DNA of 38,362 nucleotides, taken from the NCBI GenBank assembly GCA_014695175.1, contig JACJNV010000088.1, positions 1-38,362 on the forward strand, written 5' to 3'. This document shows, piece by piece, positions 9,175 through 18,311 of this stretch. Below the pieces are notes generated by a model. That model ran no database searches and was not told the DNA's origin. It saw nothing but the letters and a program-made list of their open reading frames with translations. A program made the position numbers and the translations under genes. Each line of letters starts with the position of its first letter. Positions within the stretch are counted from its first letter, which is position 1. This stretch comes from Microcoleus sp. FACHB-DQ6 (lineage in GTDB: Bacteria; Cyanobacteriota; Cyanobacteriia; Cyanobacteriales; Microcoleaceae).

Positions 9175-10671
9175 CATTGGTGACAAGTTAAGAAGAGCGC
9201 TCGAAAGTCAAGAGGGACTTTCTCTACAAGCTCAAATGTGTGAAACTCAGACTGGATAAGTCATCTAGCCCCGGTGAGTCCTCAGGAGCCGAACCCGAAA
9301 AACTAATAGAGACCATGCTAAGAAGAGCCAACGACCGATGCTCGAAGACGAAGTGGTCCCTGCCCAACTCGAAGCCTTGGTCACGCCCGCCATTACCGCT
9401 CAAGAAAATTACTACCGCCGACTGGGGCTGAGAGACCGAATACTCAACCTACCATTGATGGTGGCAGCGCTCCTGACTCTACTGTGGCGAGATGTGGCAG
9501 GAGTCAGGGAATTAAGCCGCATCTTAGGAAGAGAAGGTTTATTATGGTGTCCCCCCACACAGGTAAGTCAACAAGCTCTTTCTCAAAGATTTTTGACCTT
9601 TCCCGCCGAGTTATTCGAGAGAGTTTTCAAAGAATTGTTGCCCCATCTGAGACAGGCTTGGTGCTCACGAACTCGCCGTCTTGAACCCGAAAGTACACAG
9701 TTTGCCCGTCGCTGCTTTGAGCAGATTTGGATTGCCGACAGTTCAACACGCTAAAGCTCTATTTCGGAAACTCAAAAGTTTAGAAACTCTCCCCAAAGGT
9801 CAATTAGCGGGAAAGATGACAGTGGTCATCGATTTAATCACCCGCTTGCCTATCGAGATTGGATTTGACGAAAATCCCAGAGCCTCGGACACCTCCTGGG
9901 AGAAAGACCTGTTAGCATTAGTCAAACCCCAGACCTTACTGCTACTAGATAGAGGGTTTTATCACTTTCAATTTTGGCATCAATTGAGAGAACAAGGCGT
10001 GGATTTTATTACCCGACTCAAAAAACGAGCGACGATACAAGTCGAGGCCGTGTTGACCAACAGCTATAGTCTGCGAGACCGCCGAGTGCGTCTGGGTTCG
10101 GGAACGAAAAAGACTCCATTTATCACCTTACGTTTGATAGAAGTGCGTTCGGGGAACACCTGGCATTCTTACCTGACCTCCGTACTCGACCCAGCCATTC
10201 TCCCGCCCTATGTGGTGGCGGATTTGTACCGACGGCGCTGGCGGATTGAAGAGGCATTTAACGTAGTAAAACGGCTGTTAGGACTCAGTTATTTATGGAC
10301 GGGTTCCCTAAATGGCATCAAGTTACAGATTTGGGGAACTTGGCTGTTTTATGGTCTTTTGGTAGATTTAGGAGATGCCGTGGCTGACGAGATGTCCCTG
10401 GAATTTGAGAGCATTTCTTTGGAGATGATTTATCGAGGTCTGTATCATTTTCAAGTTGCTCATCACAAGGGCTTAGCTGCTGACCCCGTGAAGTATTTAG
10501 CCGCCGAGGAAAATCGAGATTTAGGGATTTTCAAAGCTCAACGAAAACCCAAGTTAAAATTGATTATCGCTCCCTTTCCGGATGCCACCCTACGTGGAGA
10601 ACCATTTTTCTTTGAGCCACTGCCGAAAATTCCCTTGACAACTGGCTTTGAGCCTTAACTTGTCACCAATG
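9175..10671 (+). mobile_element. Nested IS4-family insertion sequence, 1497 bp
   Basis: The ends are perfect 18-bp inverted repeats, CATTGGTGACAAGTTAAG at 9175-9192 and its complement at 10654-10671, flanked by the 9-bp duplication GTTGCCGGC. The element inserted inside the transposase gene of the older IS4-family element, in opposite orientation. Its transposase stop codon (10656-10658) lies within the right inverted repeat. The first 160 bp before the transposase start are non-coding. The clean ends and duplication show that the insertion is more recent than the decay of the host element. Confidence 0.95.
9338..10658 (+). pseudogene. IS4-family DDE transposase with a single frameshift
   Basis: The first part (from ATG 9338) reads MLEDEVVPAQLEALVTPAIT, through LMVAALLTLLWRDVAGVREL to WIADSST, the DDE strand with the first catalytic Asp, and stops at 9752-9754. 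One base out of frame the protein resumes at once as KALFRKLKSLE and keeps the second Asp in LLLLDRGFYHF. The Glu-containing YRRRWRIEEAFNVVKRLLGL follows, then the end at 10658. Deleting one base near 9745 would restore about 440 residues, normal for this cyanobacterial IS4 group. No slippery heptamer is visible, so I read it as a mutation, not programmed frameshifting. Confidence 0.88.
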
Positions 10672-10680
10672 GTTGCCGGC
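10672..10680. repeat. Right 9-bp target-site duplication (GTTGCCGGC)
   Basis: Second copy of the target duplication of the nested IS, identical to 9166-9174. Confidence 0.9.
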
Positions 10681-11678
10681 TGAGTTTTTCTCACTCTTTT
10701 ACCTTGAAAATATCAACAGTTACCCAGCATGATTCCTAATTTATCTAACCGTTGCCAAACTAAATGTTTTATTTCGATACAATGATTCCTCTTGAGTCTT
10801 AATTAAACCAAAAGACACACCCTTTTCCTTCAGCCAGTTTCCTAAGTCGAACTCGCAAAATTCCCCGTTTCCTAAAACAACGATGACTTTATCTTCTGAA
10901 AATAATGGTAAAACTTGCCGTAGATTGGTAGTTTGTTCATCGAAGTTGCTGCTGCCCAAATTGGGCAACAATGACCAGTATAATGGAATTGCTCTTCGCT
11001 TCCAGATTAAGCTAACTAACCATGAAGAGATTAATACACCCATTGACTGCGCTCGATTGATCTTGATAAGCTTTGACCAACACGGCAATAAGTGGTCAAC
11101 CAATCAGTTCAGTAATTAATGGGAACCAAATTAATTCGATCGTTAAGTTCGGCAAATCTAAAAATTTTTGTAATTTACGTCGCCGACTTTCGGCTGTAAT
11201 TAGACAGGGAAATACTCTGGAGAGCCGATCTCATCTCACTTGTTTTTCAGATTGCATCAAAAATAGCAAGGTTGTTATCACCAAAAACTGATATTGCGTC
11301 AGGTATTTTTGTAAATGAGTCTGGTAGAATCTTCGTATCATTATTTTTTTGGATAAGCAAGCGTGTAACAATTCTGCGGCCTATCTTTTTTTACCACAAG
11401 TTAACTCAATCCTTACTAACTATGGGTTTCCGGCGGTTTGTCACCCCCCTAGGAGGCACAATATTCATAAATAAAATTGATGGTGGGTAGAGATGGGCGG
11501 GCTTCATCCATAGACAGCAACTGAGTTTGGGTCGTTTTCGGCTATTATACTCCCATCAGAGTGACCCAAGAGCAATAAATTGTATGTTGCAATTGTCGAA
11601 AGGGTTGTAGAGTATGAGGTGTAGGGTGTAGGCGCATGCAAATTAAATTCTGATTAACTTATCTTACGTATCAATGTC

Positions 11679-11686
11679 GGGAGAAG
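11679..11686 (+). promoter_or_regulatory. Ribosome-binding site that decides the cyclase start
   Basis: GGGAGAAG lies 5 bases before ATG 11692. An in-frame ATG at 11674 is just upstream of this site and has no comparable purine tract, so 11692 is the likelier start. Confidence 0.55.
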
Positions 11687-11691
11687 TCACT

Positions 11692-13734
11692 ATGCTTGGT
11701 AAATCAAGGATGCCCTTATCGCCTAGACTTTTCACAAAAATTTCGCTACAAATAATGCTAATTGTTCCATTTGTTGTCCAAACAGTTGGAGCAGTGGCTG
11801 TTGTTGGTTATCTTTCCTATAGAAACGGTCAAAAAGCAGTAAATGATGTAGCTACTCAGTTGGAAAATGATATTAACGAGCGCATCAAGGAAAATCTAAG
11901 TGCTCTGGTTAGTATTCCCTTTCAATGCTTTGAAAGCTATGATGCAACTCTGAGCCAAAACCGCATCGATCTTAATAATGGGAGAGATGTAGAGAAGTTT
12001 CTATGGCGACAACTCTCCGCCTTTCCCCATGTTGCTGCCACAGGTTTTGTTAGCGCCAATCAGGAGTTTTTTGGTGCTGAACGGCAGGAGGATGGCGCGA
12101 TCGTCATCCGTGCTTCGGAGGTAGAAAATAACCACACTTTGACTACCTATACCACCAGTCCAGAGGGGGAACGCCGGGAAATTACCAACGCCGGGAAACC
12201 TAATTGGGACCCCCGCCAACGCCCCTACTATAAAATTCCCGTCCAGCAAAAGCAAGCTGTTTGGGGAACAGTGTATCCCCACATTACAGGTGAATCCTTA
12301 TATATTGCGGCTGGCAAACCCATATATACCAAGACTGGAGCTCTCCAAGGAGTGTGGATGACAAACTTAAATCTGGTAATGTTTGGGGATTTTTTAAGCA
12401 AACTCAAAATCGGTAAAACTGGGCAAAGTTTTATTCTGGAACGTTCTGGAGAAATGATTGCCACCTCTACAGAGGAAAAGCCCTTTAAAAATTACCCAGA
12501 AAAGGTTGTCCAACTGCCAGAGCAACGAGTTGAACGACTCAAGGTTGTCAATAGTAGCAATGCCATCACCCAAAAAGCAAGTCAAGCTTTGCTAGAGCAG
12601 TTTCAGGATTTTCAAAATATCCAAGCATCTCATCAACTGAAATTTACCGTCGATGGTAAAAATTATTTCGTCCAAGTCGATCCTTTTCGAGATAGTAAAG
12701 GTATTGACTGGTTGGTGGTGGTGACTATTCCAGAAGCAGACTTTATGAATCAGATTCATGCCAATACTCAGACTACAATCCTGCTATGTGTAGCCACTTT
12801 GATTATGGTAATTTTGTTGGGTATCCTGACCGCTCGCCGGATTATCCGTCCTGTGCAGCGGATCACCACTGCTTCGGAAGCGATCGCTGCGGGCAATCTC
12901 AACCAACAAGTGGAGGTTAGTTCCATCATTGAACTTGGCCAATTAGCCAACGTTTTTAACGGCATGACAAAACAACTGAAGGATTCTCTAGATGCCCTCC
13001 ATTTGGCAAATGAAGAGTTGGAATTTAGAGTGGAGCAAAGAACTGGAGAACTGCGCCAAGAAAAAGAAAAGTCAGAACAATTACTTTTGAATATCTTACC
13101 TGCGGAAATTGCCGAGCGCCTCATGCGGACTAATGAATCCCCTGCTGAACATTTTGAAGAAGCCACGATTTTGTTTGCGGATATCGTAGGTTTTACCAGT
13201 ATCTCGGCACGGATAGAGCCGTTGCAATTGGTAGCAGGTTTGAACCAAATTTTCTCTGCCTTCGATCAACTCACTGAAAAGTATGGCTTAGAGAAAATTA
13301 AAACCATTGGGGATGCCTACATGGTAGTTGGTGGTTTACCCGCTTCTCGACCCGATCATTGCGAAGCGATCGCCAACATGGCGTTGGATATGAAAGCCTA
13401 TATGGAAAACGTGAAGAATATTTTTGGGGAATCTCTACAAATTCGGATCGGGATTAATACGGGTCCTGTAATTGCGGGAGTAATTGGGATTAAGAAATTT
13501 ATCTATGACCTCTGGGGTGATGCGGTGAATATCGCCTCAAGGATGGAATCCCACGGCAAACCGGGATACATTCAAGTCACCGATGCGACTTATCTCAAAT
13601 TACAGAATAAATACTTACTAGAGCCAAGGGGTACGATCGAGGTCAAGGGAAGAGGAGAAATGATGACCTATTGGCTTTTGGGTCGGCGGGAAGGAATATT
13701 AGCCACTAGCACTGGAGAGGTGAATAAGTGTTAA
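11692..13734 (+). CDS. Membrane class III adenylate cyclase with dCache-like sensor and HAMP
   Basis: About 680 residues. Order: membrane helix (about 17-40), a large periplasmic sensor of dCache type (about 42-355, with WDPRQRPYYK and the GVWMTNLNL strand), a second helix (about 362-384), HAMP (about 385-440, RRIIRPVQRITTASEAIAAG), a short coiled coil and the cyclase homology domain (about 480-665). With the start at 11692, the metal-binding aspartates are D497 (FADIVGFTS) and D541 (IGDAYM). The adenine-specifying pair is K537 and D606 (YDLWGD), and the transition-state pair is N613 and R617 (NIASR). All catalytic positions are present, so it should make cAMP from ATP in response to a periplasmic ligand. 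It stands alone beside the IS block, and no cAMP receptor is in the window. Confidence 0.93.
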   Translation: MLGKSRMPLSPRLFTKISLQIMLIVPFVVQTVGAVAVVGYLSYRNGQKAVNDVATQLENDINERIKENLSALVSIPFQCFESYDATLSQNRIDLNNGRDVEKFLWRQLSAFPHVAATGFVSANQEFFGAERQEDGAIVIRASEVENNHTLTTYTTSPEGERREITNAGKPNWDPRQRPYYKIPVQQKQAVWGTVYPHITGESLYIAAGKPIYTKTGALQGVWMTNLNLVMFGDFLSKLKIGKTGQSFILERSGEMIATSTEEKPFKNYPEKVVQLPEQRVERLKVVNSSNAITQKASQALLEQFQDFQNIQASHQLKFTVDGKNYFVQVDPFRDSKGIDWLVVVTIPEADFMNQIHANTQTTILLCVATLIMVILLGILTARRIIRPVQRITTASEAIAAGNLNQQVEVSSIIELGQLANVFNGMTKQLKDSLDALHLANEELEFRVEQRTGELRQEKEKSEQLLLNILPAEIAERLMRTNESPAEHFEEATILFADIVGFTSISARIEPLQLVAGLNQIFSAFDQLTEKYGLEKIKTIGDAYMVVGGLPASRPDHCEAIANMALDMKAYMENVKNIFGESLQIRIGINTGPVIAGVIGIKKFIYDLWGDAVNIASRMESHGKPGYIQVTDATYLKLQNKYLLEPRGTIEVKGRGEMMTYWLLGRREGILATSTGEVNKC

Positions 13735-14066
13735 AATAACGTTAAGTAAGGGTTAGTTTAACTCAATAGATCTCTCAATATTTTGGTCTAATTATCAACA
13801 ATAAATATCTCAAAGTCTGGTTTTATCGTACATACTAGCTAATTTAGGATGATTGCATTTACGGCCTTGAGCTTAAATACACAGAGGCTTCGGTTGTTTT
13901 CGGAGATGTCTAGAGTTTTTCCTCACCGCACCTCATAAATAATTAGACTTTAAATAATTATGGCTTACAGCTAGATAGTTTTCCTAACCCACAGGCATTT
14001 TCCTGGATTCCATTCAAATTACATAAAAAACTCTCCATGCCTTTTTCCGCTTCTGCTTCACAACCG
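13735..14066. other. Intergenic region, nothing recognised
   Basis: About 330 bp, AT-rich, without a convincing frame, hairpin or repeat. Confidence 0.5.
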
Positions 14067-14294
14067 CTAAATTCTCGCTTTTCTTTTACCTTTAACACTC
14101 AATTGCTTAGTAATTGATGTATAATAATGCAAAGCAAAAATTAGATTAATTACAAAAAAAACTAAAGTTAAAACAAAGGTAAAAAAAGACGTAAACGACA
14201 ACCTTGAAGTCATCGTAAACATCGCCAAAATGATTGAGCAAAGCCCAAAACCGGAAGCAAAAGAACTTAAAAGCAGCAACCGCACCTTAGACAT
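14067..14294 (-). CDS. Possible small two-helix membrane protein
   Basis: A 75-residue frame with two clear hydrophobic helices (LLLLSSFASGFGLCSIILAMF and SFFTFVLTLVFFVINLIFAL) and a basic tail (KQLSVKGKRKARI). This inside-positive layout is typical of a small inner-membrane protein. I recognise no family and see no strong ribosome-binding site. The AT-rich sequence could produce such a frame by chance, so it is kept with low confidence. Confidence 0.4.
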   Translation of the reverse strand: MSKVRLLLLSSFASGFGLCSIILAMFTMTSRLSFTSFFTFVLTLVFFVINLIFALHYYTSITKQLSVKGKRKARI

Positions 14295-14430
14295 AGTTTA
14301 ATTTAAAGATTATCAGTAAAATGCACTCTTGGCATCTACAGAGGAGTGCCAAATGATACTTATTACTATATAGCGGAAGTGCTCAGTTCCGCCAAGGGCA
14401 AAACGACTGCTTTCCTAAAAAGGTTTGAAT

Positions 14431-15621
14431 TATACAGAAAAATATAGCCCGCGCTCTTGTAAACTCCTGTTGGTTGACTTAATATCAATCAAAGGAATTC
14501 CCCAGCCTCCGCGAGCATTCCACCTTTCGCGGTACAGTCACCGCAGTCGCAATCCCGCTGACAGCAAAGATTCGCTTCCAAAACCGCGCTTTCCCTGGGA
14601 TTCCAAACATTGCCAAAATCCACAAACGGCGTCACCTGCAAAACTCCTTGTTTTCGGATACCGCAACTCAACTGAATCAAAAATCCCGCTATCTGCCAGC
14701 AAAGCATCCTGACGGTAGCCCCGCAATGTGTCTGAGCCTCTTATACCGAATTGTTCGATCGGCAAAAGCTCGGCCCGAACCAATGCCACATCCGATCGCA
14801 CCTGCGGCAGCGTCTCACGAGCCAACAACCGCACGTACTGCAACCCCGCCCTCAAAAATTAACGGTCAGCGTCGTTCCTGCTCACGGTAGCGCCAAATGC
14901 TGCCATTCCGAGACAGAACTGCGATCGCGCCGCCCAGACATCTCTCTCTCCCCTCTGAGTAAAATCCTGAAACAGCCTCAGCGCCGCAACCCGAGTTCTA
15001 CGCCGATTATCTGCTCCCAGCGACAGCGCGATCGCGATTTCTCTTCTGTGATTTTGCACGATCGGCTCGCGGTAAATCAACTGCCAACTACTTCCCATCG
15101 ATCGACTTTTATCGTACCCGGAATGTTAGCAATTCTGCTGCCTGTGCCGACGCGGGAAAAGCAGGCGGCAAAAGTTGTTCGCATGAAAGCAAGGGTGCTG
15201 GCGGCGCGGGTTATGGGAGGGGAGCCGGATTTGGCGGCCGCGGATTGGGAATGGGAAATTCTTGTCTGTTTTCTCCTCGGTTCGGCAATTGAGGGAGAGT
15301 TTCTGGGGCCTCACTTTGCGTCGTTTGATCGAGCTCCGGGATGCTATTTTCTTGCTCTTTACTGCCTCTATCTGATTCTGAACCCGAGTATAAATCACGA
15401 AGCCGATCGCGATCGTCTGCTGTTTCTTGATTTAGTTTTAATTGAGACGGTAAATTATCATGCAAAATTGGCGCTTGCACCCCTGAGTCGGTACCAACCA
15501 TCGACTCGCCAACACTTAGAGCTGATAGCAGTGCGGGGCAAATAGCTGCAATTGAAAAACCAAGTGCTAATGCCTTGAAAAACTTGATTTTACAAAAGCC
15601 TCTAGAAAAGTGCACGGGCAT
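14431..15621 (-). pseudogene. Decayed ShlB/FhaC/HecB-type outer-membrane secretion protein (TpsB)
   Basis: From ATG 15621 a signal-like N-terminus (FFKALALGFSIAAICPALLS) leads into a Pro-rich linker that stops at 15211. Near 15100-15125 another frame shows the start of a POTRA domain (IPGTIKVDRWEVVGS). The rest of POTRA and the first barrel strands are missing. At 15098 the frame resumes inside the barrel (LIYREPIVQN, RTRVAALRLFQDFTQRG, AARSQFCLGMAAFGAT). After a stop at 14856 come LLPIEQFGIRGSDTLRGYRQ (the conserved RGY motif), TPFVDFGNVWNP and the C-terminal strand ERGLYFSV, in up to three frames. Intact proteins are about 550 residues. They export large beta-helical partners, and no TpsA partner lies in the window. 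Confidence 0.85.
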
Positions 15622-15678
15622 GACAGATTAGCCATATTTGATAGTTATTTACAGTTACGATCGGGCGAGGCCGACGCA

Positions 15679-15812
15679 ATTGCAAGGAATAAAATTACTT
15701 TATCACTTTTTACAGAGTTAATTCCTTAAGTCAATATAAAGATAGTTGACAGCCATTCTATTTTGTGTACTTAACAATTGCTAAAAACACTGCGACCTCC
15801 CAAGCTAGCCCG
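15679..15812. repeat. Tandem duplication, copy 1 (134 bp)
   Basis: Starts ATTGCAAGGAATAAAATTAC and ends CTCCCAAGCTAGCCCG. It is directly repeated at 15813-15946 with scattered substitutions. Contains an imperfect palindrome between GGAATAAAATTA and AGTTAATTCC. Confidence 0.9.
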
Positions 15813-15946
15813 ATTGCAAGGAATAAAATTACTCTATCACTTTTTAAAGAGTTAATTCCTTAAATCAATATAAATATAGTTGACAAAATTTCTATTGTGT
15901 GCATTTGAAAATTACTGAAAAAAACTCCGACCTCCCAAGCTAGCCC
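15813..15946. repeat. Tandem duplication, copy 2
   Basis: Second copy of the 134-bp unit, immediately adjacent. Its right end carries the left arm of the vipp1 terminator, and copy 1 holds the matching half only. Confidence 0.9.
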
Positions 15947-15956
15947 TGTAGGTCGG
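15917..15956 (-). terminator. Intrinsic terminator of vipp1
   Basis: Read on the minus strand, CCGACCT pairs with AGGTCGG (7 bp stem, 16-base loop) and is followed by a run of seven T. It lies about 57 bp past the vipp1 stop codon. Confidence 0.75.
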
Positions 15957-16012
15957 CGGAGCATTCTATCAAACCTGCGATCTGAGAAATAGGTAAATTT
16001 GGATAGAGATTA

Positions 16013-16798
16013 CTACATTTTATTGAGCTGCGATCGCAATTCTTCCAACTCAGCGTCAATCACCTGGCTCGACTCCGAGCTACTAGCTGCTGCAGTTTTA
16101 CCCGCTGCCGGCAATTGACCTTGAGACACAGAACCCCCGGTCAGTTGAGCTTTCATCTGAGCCAACTCGTCGTCAACATCACCGCCGCTTTCGAGCAAGC
16201 GGAACTGTTCCTCTAAATTGCTGCCGCCGGCGGCCAATTCTGCCGAAGCTCCCGCGCGAGCTTCAATCTGCAAAACTTTTTCTTCCATGCGATCGAAAGC
16301 TGCCATTGAACTGCCAGTATTCAATGTGCCAATAGTATTGTTGAGCTGTTCCTGAGCCTTGGCAGCGGATATCCTCGCCTTGAGCATATCCTTCTTAGTC
16401 TTAGCTTCGGAAATTTTGCTCTCCAAACCGATCAAGTTGCGCTTGAGACTTTCCACCTGAGCCGATTGCTGATCCAGACTGGCTTTCAGCGTAGCCGCCG
16501 TTTCAGCGTGAGACTTTTTGCGAACCAGCGCTTCCCGGGCCAAAGTCTCGTCTCCTTTTTGCAGGGCTAGCTGAGCGCGCTGCTGCCACTGGTTAGACTG
16601 AGATTCAGCTTGATTGTACTGAGTCTGGGTACGCTTTTGAGTGGCGATCGCGCTGGCAACGGCCTGACGCAACTGCACCAAGTCTTCCTGCATATCCGTA
16701 ACGGACTGTTCTAAAATCTTTTCCGGGTCTTCAGCTTTATTGACCAGATCGTTAAGATTGGCTTTGACGACTCGGCTAATGCGGTCAAATAATCCCAT
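16013..16798 (-). CDS. vipp1: Vipp1/IM30 membrane-remodelling protein (PspA family)
   Basis: A 261-residue, almost wholly alpha-helical PspA/IM30 protein beginning MGLFDRISRVVKANLNDLVN, the membrane-binding amphipathic helix 0. The long hairpin of helices 1-3 holds AEDPEKILEQSVTDMQEDLV and ALVRKKSHAETA, and helices 4-5 follow. Unlike the paralogue at 18435 it carries a Ser/Ala-rich linker and an extra C-terminal helix (VIDAELEELRSQLNKM). That tail distinguishes Vipp1 from PspA. Vipp1 builds ESCRT-III-like rods and rings that maintain thylakoids. The gene ends in its own terminator (15917-15956). Its promoter must lie in the 200 bp before 16798, next to the TnpB element. Confidence 0.93.
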   Translation of the reverse strand: MGLFDRISRVVKANLNDLVNKAEDPEKILEQSVTDMQEDLVQLRQAVASAIATQKRTQTQYNQAESQSNQWQQRAQLALQKGDETLAREALVRKKSHAETAATLKASLDQQSAQVESLKRNLIGLESKISEAKTKKDMLKARISAAKAQEQLNNTIGTLNTGSSMAAFDRMEEKVLQIEARAGASAELAAGGSNLEEQFRLLESGGDVDDELAQMKAQLTGGSVSQGQLPAAGKTAAASSSESSQVIDAELEELRSQLNKM

Positions 16799-16997
16799 AA
16801 TGCTATTTTTCCTGGGTGAGGTGTACGAAGTAGGCGGAAAGCAGGCTTGATAGCCCTAGCCCGCAGTTGTGAAATTCACTCTTGTCAGATTTTTAGTGCG
16901 ATTTAGTTTTTGGCAATTTTTGCAGACAGATAAATCCAGTTTAAAGCGATCGAGTAATGTGATGCAGGCAAGCTTATTCATGCACCTATCTAGTAAA

Positions 16998-18200
16998 CTA
17001 CCCGACACTCATGCTTTGCATAGAGTGCGGGCTTTCAGTAGCCCTCAAGACAACTTCCTGCAAAGAGCAGGACATTATCTCGGAACCTCCGGGCAGGTTT
17101 ACGATCTGCCCCAAAGTAGCAATATTTCTTGCTCCATTCACATCGGCATCGCCAATCCATCCGCATCGCTCATTCAGGCACTCAAACCGCTTACCTTGGC
17201 GATTGCCAATCACCTTGCAACAGTGACAAGTTTTCGAGGTATAGCGCGGATCAACCAGTCTTACATCAACGCCAAATTTCACGCCTTTATAGGTCAGGAA
17301 TTGGCGCAACTGGTAGAACGCCCAACTATTGCTGCGTCTCCGTTCTGTTTTAGACCGTGGCAGTTCATTGGTACGCTCTCTGATTCCGGTCAAGTCTTCC
17401 AGGGTAATAGCCTGATTTGATGTCTTGGCTTGCTGGATCAGTCGATAGCTGATGGTATGGTTCAGCCATGTCTGGAATCTCCGTTCTCGTCCACTCAACC
17501 GTTGCCAAATCTGTCTCGCCCTTCTACGAGTAGACCTTGTGCCTTTGGACGCTTTACGCTGTAACGAAGCCCGTACACGGTTATATCTGTCTCTGGCTTT
17601 TGTTACCTGTTTGCCACTGAATTTCTCTCCAGCAGATGTACAAGCAATGTCTGTGCGTCCCAAATCAACACCCAAGACATCATCAGTCTTTTGTTTCTCT
17701 GGTGGCTCAGACTCAAGCTGAATGTTCAGATAAAAGCTGCCATCGTTGCGCTTTACCAAAGTTGCCGTTTTGGGGTCTTGTCCTTGCAGCAAGTGTTTTT
17801 GGTAATTACCAATGTGCAGCTTAAACTTTTCTCTGCCCTTGAGCATGGTCAAGCTGACCAACCAATCCGATTCGCCGAAGGTGAAAGTTCTCGCGTCGTA
17901 AGTGGCAGAAGTGGGGGCAAACTTCTTAACGGGCTTAACCTTTTGCTTTGCCGTTTTGCGATTAGCGCAAACTCTACGAATTGCGTGAATCGTCATTTGA
18001 GCAGACAGCCCAGAATGCGAGCGCGCTTCCTTGTAAATCAAGGACTGAACAGCAATCTGATTCGTCAGCTTTTCGGGTGTATGGGTGTTCACGTACTCAC
18101 AGCATTTTGCAAAGGCAGTCAGTACCGCATTCAGCTTTTCAACCTGCTGCTGCGATACTTCCAATTTGCAAGAGACTGTAAGAACTTGAGACCTTTTCAA
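16998..18200 (-). CDS. tnpB: TnpB, IS200/IS605 RNA-guided nuclease
   Basis: A full-length 400-residue TnpB. The N-terminal part (1-170) is the helix-turn-helix/beta-barrel lobe. The split RuvC nuclease follows with its three acidic residues: D179 in LGVDLGRTDIA, E268 in AITLEDLTGIRER and D353 in GDADVNGARNI. A zinc finger lies between the last two (C325-x2-C328 and C341-x4-C346). With all key residues present it should be an active omega-RNA-guided DNA nuclease. No tnpA is nearby, so transposition would need help in trans. A TACAAT-like -10 box lies about 30 bp upstream on the minus strand. The 3' end overlaps the hairpin at 17001, the usual origin of the guide scaffold. Confidence 0.93.
   Translation of the reverse strand: MKRSQVLTVSCKLEVSQQQVEKLNAVLTAFAKCCEYVNTHTPEKLTNQIAVQSLIYKEARSHSGLSAQMTIHAIRRVCANRKTAKQKVKPVKKFAPTSATYDARTFTFGESDWLVSLTMLKGREKFKLHIGNYQKHLLQGQDPKTATLVKRNDGSFYLNIQLESEPPEKQKTDDVLGVDLGRTDIACTSAGEKFSGKQVTKARDRYNRVRASLQRKASKGTRSTRRRARQIWQRLSGRERRFQTWLNHTISYRLIQQAKTSNQAITLEDLTGIRERTNELPRSKTERRRSNSWAFYQLRQFLTYKGVKFGVDVRLVDPRYTSKTCHCCKVIGNRQGKRFECLNERCGWIGDADVNGARNIATLGQIVNLPGGSEIMSCSLQEVVLRATESPHSMQSMSVG
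17001..17031. repeat. Subterminal hairpin, right-end side of the TnpB element
   Basis: CCCGACACTC pairs with GAGTGCGGG through a single bulged A; the loop is itself near-palindromic (ATGCTTTGCAT). It lies inside the last codons of tnpB, where the right-end structure and omega-RNA scaffold of IS605 elements are expected. Confidence 0.75.
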
Positions 18201-18280
18201 AGCGTGAAGTTTTGCTGTTGCTATTGTAGCGTATTGGCAGCTTTCGGGGTATCGAACCCCTCAATCTGCCGCGCATTCCT

Positions 18281-18311
18281 CCCGACACTCACCTTTCAGG
18301 TAGAGTGCGGG
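18281..18311. repeat. Subterminal hairpin, left-end side of the TnpB element
   Basis: CCCGACACTC and GAGTGCGGG again, same strand as 17001-17031 and the same bulge, with a different loop (ACCTTTCAGGTA). Matching hairpins in direct orientation are the hallmark of IS200/IS605 ends. Confidence 0.75.

Larger units (their letters stand above)
8679..11341 (-). pseudogene. IS4-family transposase, inactivated and interrupted
   Basis: The transposase can be followed on the minus strand from ATG 11341 (MIRRFYQTHLQKYLTQYQFL) through AESRRRKLQKFLDLPNLTIE, VSLIWKRRAIPLYWSLLPNL and VIVVLGNGEFCEFDLGNWL. Joining 10681 to 9174 across the nested IS restores one reading frame (KTQPATGFDVACKWKR). It then goes through EAWFILTGLGSLPAA, AYKQRMGIEEMFRDCQTGGY and a C-terminus at 8679. 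It carries several lesions: TGA stops near 11236 and 11100, a frameshift near 10780, a stop near 10705, and frameshifts near 9130 and 8870. About 385 codons remain without the insert. The YKQR..IEEMFRDCxTGGY block is the YREK-type motif of IS4 transposases. Confidence 0.8.
8657..11453 (-). mobile_element. Old IS4-family element, split by a second IS
   Basis: Bounded by imperfect 17-bp inverted repeats: CCTGGAGGGGTGACAAA at 8657-8673 and TTTGTCACCCCCCTAGG at 11437-11453 (15 of 17 positions pair). The left repeat ends 5 bp from the transposase stop codon, as expected for a compact IS. Removing the nested element and one copy of its target duplication leaves about 1.29 kb, a normal IS4-family size. 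I see no clear target duplication of its own. The last bases at the left end also resemble a dispersed repeat (GTTGAAAACCCCTGG), so the outer limit could be a few bases off. Confidence 0.7.

Noticed and set aside
9735..9760. Programmed frameshift in the nested IS transposase
   Set aside because: No slippery heptamer or downstream structure is visible, and this IS4 group normally has a single frame.
14371..14395. Hairpin GCGGAA/TTCCGC as IS end, because AGCACTTCCG recurs near 38260
   Set aside because: Only about 10 bases match, so chance or a short dispersed motif is enough.
14751..15545. 264-codon plus-strand frame
   Set aside because: The minus strand of the same DNA shows clear TpsB barrel motifs; the plus reading has Arg/Ser/Pro-biased composition and no family.
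16869..17420. Plus-strand frames across tnpB, also at 17691-18380
   Set aside because: They lie opposite an intact TnpB with all catalytic residues and look like antisense shadows.
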